The notes under the pieces are model-generated. The model did no database searches. It worked only from the letters and a program-made list of their open reading frames with translations, and was not told where the DNA came from. The position numbers and the translations under genes were made by a program. From Atrina japonica (Eukaryota; Mollusca; Bivalvia; Pterioida; Pinnidae): a DNA stretch of 64,000 bases. How positions within the stretch are numbered: the stretch's first letter is position 1; each line of letters begins with the position of its first letter. The stretch is taken from assembly GCA_030159075.1 (NCBI GenBank), contig BROG01000341.1:434001-498000 (forward strand), read 5' to 3'. Positions 59,167 through 64,000 of the stretch are shown piece after piece.

Positions 59167-61801
59167 ATTTTATAAATGATTTATAAAAAAAATATATCAT
59201 TAAAAATGTACATTATACTAGACAAAATGTTTACCGAGCGCGACGTAAAACAACATGAAATAGCGTACCAACTACTTAGTGACGACCAAATTTTAATCTC
59301 TTGGGACAAACCAACGTGTCAAATGCCTCGAACAGCATGGTCACTGCGAAATCGAACAGTGTTCATCACCGTGAAAGAATGCAACGTCCGGTCACATGCG
59401 AATTCTTGCTGGATGTCTGCACTAAAATACGAAACGTGTTTATTTGTGCATGCGCAGATGAATGGTGGACGTGAAAGATAGAAAATGCGGCGGAAAAAAC
59501 TGTGGATGAAAAATAATGAGGAGCCGGTCTGAAGAGCATTGAAGACAACGATTCTTTTAACCATCGAAGACGGAGGCCTTGAAAATGGATGAGGAAGAAC
59601 TCGGATTAGCACTAATAAAAGTACGAAACTAAAGATGCTTACGAAGAGTTTGTGCGATTTGGAGGAGCAGGTTAGAGAATAAAGAGAGGCGCGCAGTCCA
59701 TTTCGAAAAGATGGAAGATACAGAGCATTTCCTCGATTTAATCGTGCGAAGGAAAGCGCTGAAGCAGAGTAAAAAATCCGATCGTCCTGGAGAGTCGAAA
59801 TGGGGGGACGAGTGGTTCATTATAAGTACTCGCCCTAGAAAAAAAAAATTTAAAAAAAATTTTATCTTAAATATAAAATCACTGATGGATGTTCAAAAAA
59901 TCATGAGGAGCACAAATGACAGTAGACATAAAGCGCAAGTTGATGATTATCCACGTCCTTTCAGGAAACGGCTCCATAAGGGTGATTCAATAGAGGTATA
60001 AATTCAGACAAACGGTAGATAGAGCGCTGTTAACCATTCGCGTAAGACGAACCGAATTGAGGCAAAACCGATGAAATAGAAATCAACGAGTGTTCGAATT
60101 CGAACTCAAAAGTTTAACTGGCCGGACATTAACGAGCAAGAACTAGCGAAAACTACAGGATAAAAACGAAAATAGTGAGGGATTTTGCTGAAAAAAAGGC
60201 AAAAGATGAGAGAAAAAACTTAGTACGAGTTGGATCAAAGAATTGTGCGATGAGATTAGGCTTATGGAGGATAGCAGCGCTGTTAGGATATAAAAAGTGT
60301 TACATAACAAATCGAGTTGCACATGAAGCGGTTCAAGCGTCAAATTATGTGGGTCCATTAAGAAAATGGCATTTGGATGAAAATGTTTCGAAAGCAAGAT
60401 GGAAGTTACAGTTGCAAAACAAGCATCCTTCCTCGATTTAAAAGAAAAAATGATGGGTTTCGAAAAATGATAAGCTGCAACATTTCATTCAAGCGCTGAA
60501 GCAAAGTGTGGTCACTAATTTTTAAAACAAGGTTTTTGTGCATGTCTTAAAAAGATCTAACATTTGAACAGGTGAATTTAGAGTGGACTTGCCTATATAA
60601 TTGCCCTTAAACTGGTGAAGGAGCTGTTTGGAATTTCAAATAAAGCAATAGTTTTAAAAAGTTGGTAGGTTGCAAATCTGCAGTGATGATGGGAAAAAAA
60701 TCGGGTGTAGCTACAAGGTTGTCTCCTTTACTATTCACTGTCTCCTTTTTTTGGATGCTCCCATTGCAAGAGTAGTCAAAAGTTTTTCATCTCTTCATGT
60801 CTGAAATAATTGATGACATTGTGGTGTGTTCAGAAAAATTCGTCGGTTGCTAGTAGACACTTGGGCAAAACATTCCCGTTGGTCAGGGAAGTTCGAGCGC
60901 CCAAAGGTTTGACGCGAAAGATCGGACTTTATGATTTAACTTTAATCCTCAAGAATTCAGAAAGATGATTGCTGATTTGTTAGAAAGTTTAGAACTAGCA
61001 TCTTTGAGTTTTATAAAGTCTTGCATGGAAACTGTAAATTTGAACAAAATCTCGATGGAATTTGAAATGTGGCAAAGATTCAAGCAGTCAGTATATCAAA
61101 CCTTATGCTACTTTCATCGAAAGTATTATACTCCAAGAATCCCCACAGTAATTTTCGAGCCCACCGCCAGATCATATATGGCAACGATTTGTTTGACTGG
61201 GAGAAGTCAGGCTCCGGCTGAGATTGAACAGACAACGAACACTAGTCCTCAAAAATCTTCTCGCTCTAAATACCAGCAGGCTATACGACGACGATGCACT
61301 CCGTACAGCTTCTTGTGAAAGAGCATTTAGTGCTAGAGCAGCGTCAGATCTCAAATCCATCGTGTCTGATGAGAATCGATTCTCTTGTATTTTCTTGTGC
61401 ACGCTCTTTCTTCTGCCAAAACGATTTTCTCAACTGGAGCCGAGATCGTCGTACTCAGCTCGATTTCGCCGATTCTCTGCAGACGTTCTTATATTGTTTT
61501 TTGTTGGTAATCGATTTTCTAACGAAACTGATTACAATTCGTTCTTACTTTATCCAGAAAAAATACAAATTTACTTAAATACGAAAAATTTCAAGATGAA
61601 AAATTGACGCACTTGTTTCAAGGGAATCAAATCTATGCACGATTTTTAAAACAACATTATCTAACATTAGGGTGAAGTGGACGAGGTCAATGTTTGCGCA
61701 AATCTTCCGGTCCTCCTTTTTTTAGTCCACCACCATTTGGTAAACTCGTGCGACACTTGGGCAATTTCCCAGAACGCACGGACGGGTCGGAGATTTTATT
61801 T
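59167..61801. other. Scrambled centre of the Polinton
   Basis: No intact gene. Several short frames (59,176-59,481; 59,711-60,001; 60,175-60,441, all plus strand) have no recognisable domain. Around 61,440-61,480 a piece of sequence ('gctcgatttcgccgattct') duplicates the one at about 61,931-61,949, which shows internal rearrangement. Some of it may be a foreign insertion, listed separately. The genes for the packaging ATPase and protease, expected in Polintons, are not seen here. Confidence 0.45.
60960..61430 (+). pseudogene. Possible hAT-transposase C-terminal remnant
   Basis: In two overlapping frames there are strings that recall the C-terminal dimerisation region of hAT transposases: EFEMWQRFK (about 61,060) and ASCERAFSA (about 61,305), followed by a degraded stretch with SIVSDENRF. 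The order and spacing are right for a shortened hAT tail, but the rest does not align by eye and stops intervene. If right, a hAT element inserted into this Polinton. It could equally be a chance likeness. Confidence 0.25.
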
Positions 61802-62051
61802 TTAATTCTGTGCGATTTTCTCAGCAGTGTTATGTAACAAGCCCACCGCCACGGCAAACGTTGGATGGGCAGTCGGCTTGCTCAGAGATTCCATTATTCT
61901 CTTGTCGTATCTTTTATCCAACAAACGTCTGCTCGATTTCGCCGATTCTTGAGACGTATTTAGGATGAACGAGGGATCGTTGTACTGTCTTTTTTGAAAA
62001 TTTCGTATACGACAAGGGCATCAAGGCATTAACCGACACGATGGTGGGCAT
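61802..62051 (-). pseudogene. Polinton small conserved protein, one frameshift
   Basis: Starts at ATG 62,051 (MPTIVSVNALMPLSYTKF) and shifts frame in an A-run near 61,995. It then reads through SFILNTSQESAKSSRRLLD and HPTFAVAVGLLHNTAEKIA to a TAA at 61,804-61,802. The span of 250 bases is one more than a multiple of three, in line with one inserted base. The balanced amino-acid composition and the higher G+C of the segment support real coding origin. It is probably a small structural or membrane-associated protein of the element; function not known. Confidence 0.5.
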
Positions 62052-62166
62052 TTTTGTAACAAATTTAATTGGAGTTTGTAACGTTTGGAGTCTTCGATTC
62101 TTATTCTCCATATTTTCTTGTATTTTGAGAAATCGTTGTATCCATACACATATTTTCTTGACGTAT

Positions 62167-62388
62167 TTAATGAGAAATCGTTGTATACGTATACGACCCG
62201 GCATGCATGGCATAGAATTTCGGTCTTTCTCTACCTCTGGCGTGCTGTATGGAAATATCTTTTTTTATGTTGTATAATCCGTTCCAAAAATGGATGGATT
62301 TTACCCCCACATACCAATCGTCGTTCGTGTTATCGATGTATCGAGACAATTTCACGGGCTTGCCGATTTCCGTTACGAGATGAAACAT
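62167..62388 (-). pseudogene. Polinton structural-type protein, N-terminal fragment
   Basis: The frame starts MFHLVTEIGKPVKLSRYID, has WYVGVKSIHFWNGLYNI (beta-strand-like, aromatic) and breaks off after about 73 codons. The following 110 bases contain two copies of 'caacgatttctc', which suggests a deletion or local duplication removed the rest. N-termini of this kind are found on Polinton fibre- or capsid-associated proteins, but I cannot name it with confidence. Confidence 0.45.
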
Positions 62389-62425
62389 GTTTTTTTTATA
62401 AATATTTATTTTTTTTTTATAAAAA
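62389..62425. promoter_or_regulatory. Divergent promoter between two Polinton genes
   Basis: Only 37 bases of almost pure A/T separate the starts of the leftward gene at 62,388 and the rightward one at 62,426. Two TATAAA-type boxes point in opposite directions ('tttataaat' near 62,396 and 'tttttataaaaaatg' before 62,426). Confidence 0.45.
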
Positions 62426-63287
62426 ATGAATATTTACGACTACAAAGAGGATTTAAACTTATCGTCTTGACATCTACGTGAATACGACCAAAAAATTTCA
62501 CGTGTCGTTCGAGAATATTTTTAAGAAGTATAATAATCCGAATTTACGCCATGTTACGTCGTTGGTACGAACATCCCATAAAAGGTTTTTGGCAGAACCA
62601 ACTCAATTTCGCAGTGTGGTGTGCGACCACCGGTCGCAGCGTGTCGCTAGAGGCGGGTAAAGACGCGTTATCGAAATCGTTCTTTAAATTTCACATCTAC
62701 TATCAAATCAGAAGAATCTTGAAAGAAATGTCTGTTCCCTTGCCCAGCGATTCTGATTTCGATCACTACACGAACACCGTCGACATTTCCGCGTACGAAA
62801 GAATCTGTCGCGAATTTAACGTGTCCGTCGACGCGGATTGGAAAATCAAGGGCAGCATCTTTGGACGATACGACACGAAATCGTTTATAGCCGATGAGGG
62901 TAAATACACACTTCCCAGACCGCCAGAATCGACGCTTACATTCAGGTTTTCGTGTGGGCAATTTTGGGCTCTCAATGGCAGACTAGGTCGTCCATTGTGG
63001 GCAGCGGCGCCACATTGTTGGATGCCCAAAAACAATTTCTGAACAACGTCGAGGATGCGATTAATAGGCCCCTCTACCTGTCCGCCAACATTTCTCGTTA
63101 CGAAGATTGTTTGAGATTTGCCAACTCTAAAGTAGATTTCGTCATCCATCCGGGATTTTACATGATGCCCAGTAACATGGAATAAAAAATCTACCCCAAC
63201 GTCGCCGAGTACAATAACGAAATCTTAATCGCACCCAAAAAGGCAAAACCGGGGTTGAACGTCGAGCTGAATAAGAAAACATTTTAG
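62426..63287 (+). pseudogene. Polinton capsid-type protein, multiply frameshifted
   Basis: Rightward gene of about 287 codons in pieces. A possible start is at 62,426 (MNIYDYKEDL). The frame changes near 62,465 and near 62,548, then the longest piece runs from about 62,551 (QLNFAVWCATTG at about 62,602, YYQIRRILKEM, AYERICREFNV). A shift near 62,958 leads to a piece with DAQKQFLNNVEDAI; then an in-frame TAA at 63,183-63,185 and a final stop at 63,285-63,287. The conserved blocks are familiar from a Polinton virion-type protein family, but I cannot say whether it is the major or a minor capsid protein. At this size it may also have lost an internal segment. Its last codons were hit by a SINE. 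Confidence 0.55.
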
Positions 63288-63575
63288 TTTGTTTGTTTGT
63301 TTGTTGTTGTTTAACGTCCCACTCAAGAATATTTCACTCATATGGAGACGTCACCAAATGCCGGTGAAGGGCTTCAAATTTTGGCCTATGCTCGGCACTT
63401 ACGGCCATTGAGCAGTGAGGGTTCTTTAACGTGCCGACACCTACTGTGACACGGGACCTCCAGTTTTTACTGTCTCATCCGAAAGACAGGAAACCAAACC
63501 TGTCGCCGGCGGGATTCGAACTCACGACCTCACGATCAAGAGTCGAGCGCGCTACCGACTGAGCCAGGCCGGCTC
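63288..63575 (-). mobile_element. tRNA-Lys-derived SINE, copy 2, with target duplication
   Basis: Same element as 39,616-39,893 but better preserved: A-box region 'TGGCTCAGTCGGTAGCGC', anticodon-loop region 'GACTCTTGATC', B-box 'GAGTTCGAATCCC' on the minus strand, ending in a (caaa)n tail. It is flanked by a 14-bp duplication with one mismatch (agaaaacattttag at 63,274-63,287; agaaaacgttttag at 63,576-63,589). Younger than the Polinton, since it lies inside it. Confidence 0.9.
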
Positions 63576-63697
63576 AGAAAACGTTTTAGCCCCTATCACC
63601 TAAACATATTATATCACAAAAAGTACCGCCTAAACAAGTTACACTACCTAAACAAGACGACCACGAAAGTCAAAAGACCGCAATTTTTGCTCTATCG

Positions 63698-64000
63698 TTA
63701 TTTTCTTTTCTTCTCTTCGTCGAGTTTCGCTAACAACAGACCGACGACGGCCATACCCAGCACCCACAAATGTTCTCCCAACCAAACGACCGCTTTGCCG
63801 AGAGTCGACAATATCCACGAGACGATTGCGCCCAATATGCTAGGCAATGCCTCGCCGAATTTTGCGGCCAATTTTGCCAACAGTTTTCCGACGACGTCCA
63901 GTTGTTTCTTTAGCCATTCTTGTAATCCACCCTCTTTGTTCGGTGGCGGAGGAGGTGGTGGCTTAATCGGTTTAGTCTCGGGTATTAACGATTCGACCAA
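63698..64000 (-). CDS. Polinton Pro-rich amphipathic protein (C-terminal part)
   Basis: The frame runs off the right edge; no start is visible inside the window. A proline run (KPIKPPPPPPPNKEGG) is followed by amphipathic helices (KKQLDVVGKLLAKLAAKFG), a hydrophobic stretch (LPSILGAIVSWILSTLG), a second one (WVLGMAVVGLLLAKL) and a charged end (DEEKKRK). Proteins with this design occur repeatedly in invertebrate Polintons. By composition it could disrupt or anchor in membranes, as virion membrane-active peptides do, but this is inference. No break in the visible part. Confidence 0.65.
   Translation of the reverse strand: MVESLIPETKPIKPPPPPPPNKEGGLQEWLKKQLDVVGKLLAKLAAKFGEALPSILGAIVSWILSTLGKAVVWLGEHLWVLGMAVVGLLLAKLDEEKKRK

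Larger units (their letters stand above)
52440..64000. mobile_element. Decayed Polinton/Maverick element (right end outside window)
   Basis: Defined by a family B DNA polymerase and a retroviral-type integrase in tail-to-tail arrangement, a row of small membrane-type genes, a capsid-type gene and a proline-rich amphipathic protein. This gene set is known from Polintons/Mavericks, also called adintovirus-like elements. G+C rises clearly compared with the surrounding repeats. Most genes carry stops and frameshifts, so this copy is dead. I did not recognise the packaging ATPase or the cysteine protease; they may be beyond the right edge. The left border is placed by the change in sequence character, not by a proven terminal repeat. 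Confidence 0.85.

Noticed and set aside
63480..63575. tRNA-Lys gene on the minus strand
   Set aside because: It is the head of a SINE with body, tail and target duplication; a second copy exists at 39.6 kb.

Overview
This window looks like nuclear DNA from an invertebrate animal, most likely a bivalve mollusc. It is AT-rich and intron-rich, and full of dispersed repeats carrying 'TGACCTTGACC' cores, tRNA-derived SINEs, foldback elements and tandem satellites. The clade is inferred from repeat style and gene content; no database search was possible.

About 4.1-45.8 kb (minus strand) holds one very large gene, an RNF213-like giant AAA+ ATPase / ubiquitin ligase homologue. I can place three exons: an N-terminal exon (45,846-44,090), a huge exon of about 11.7 kb (22,984-11,320), and a probable short basic terminal exon (4,209-4,087). 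The splice phases agree: the first exon ends with two bases of a codon, the giant exon supplies the third and ends on a codon boundary, and the last exon opens in phase 0. The protein would be about 4,500 residues. It has recognisable P-loops, Walker B boxes and a C-terminal RZ-type zinc finger, but I see no canonical RING finger. The introns (7.1 and 21.1 kb) contain SINEs, MITE-like elements, near-perfect hairpins, minisatellites and a roughly 3.1-kb imperfect palindrome.

About 45.9-52.4 kb is repeat-dominated. A 170-bp tandem array is split by a clean 2.8-kb insertion. The insertion has the end structure of a non-autonomous rolling-circle (Helitron/Helentron-like) element and carries its own array of about 145-bp repeats. 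Further 165-, 60- and 60-70-bp arrays surround it.

About 52.4-64.0 kb (right end outside the window) is a decayed Polinton/Maverick element. It has a protein-primed-type family B DNA polymerase reading right, and a retroviral-type integrase reading left. A leftward row of small, mostly membrane-type genes, a rightward capsid-type gene and a proline-rich amphipathic protein at the edge follow. Most of these are broken by stops and frameshifts. A SINE has landed on the stop codon of the capsid-type gene with a 14-bp target duplication, and the centre (59.2-61.7 kb) is scrambled, perhaps by a hAT-like remnant. Three of the small genes carry a TCTA plus A/T-rich box just before their start codon, resembling the late promoter reported for Mavirus/CroV.
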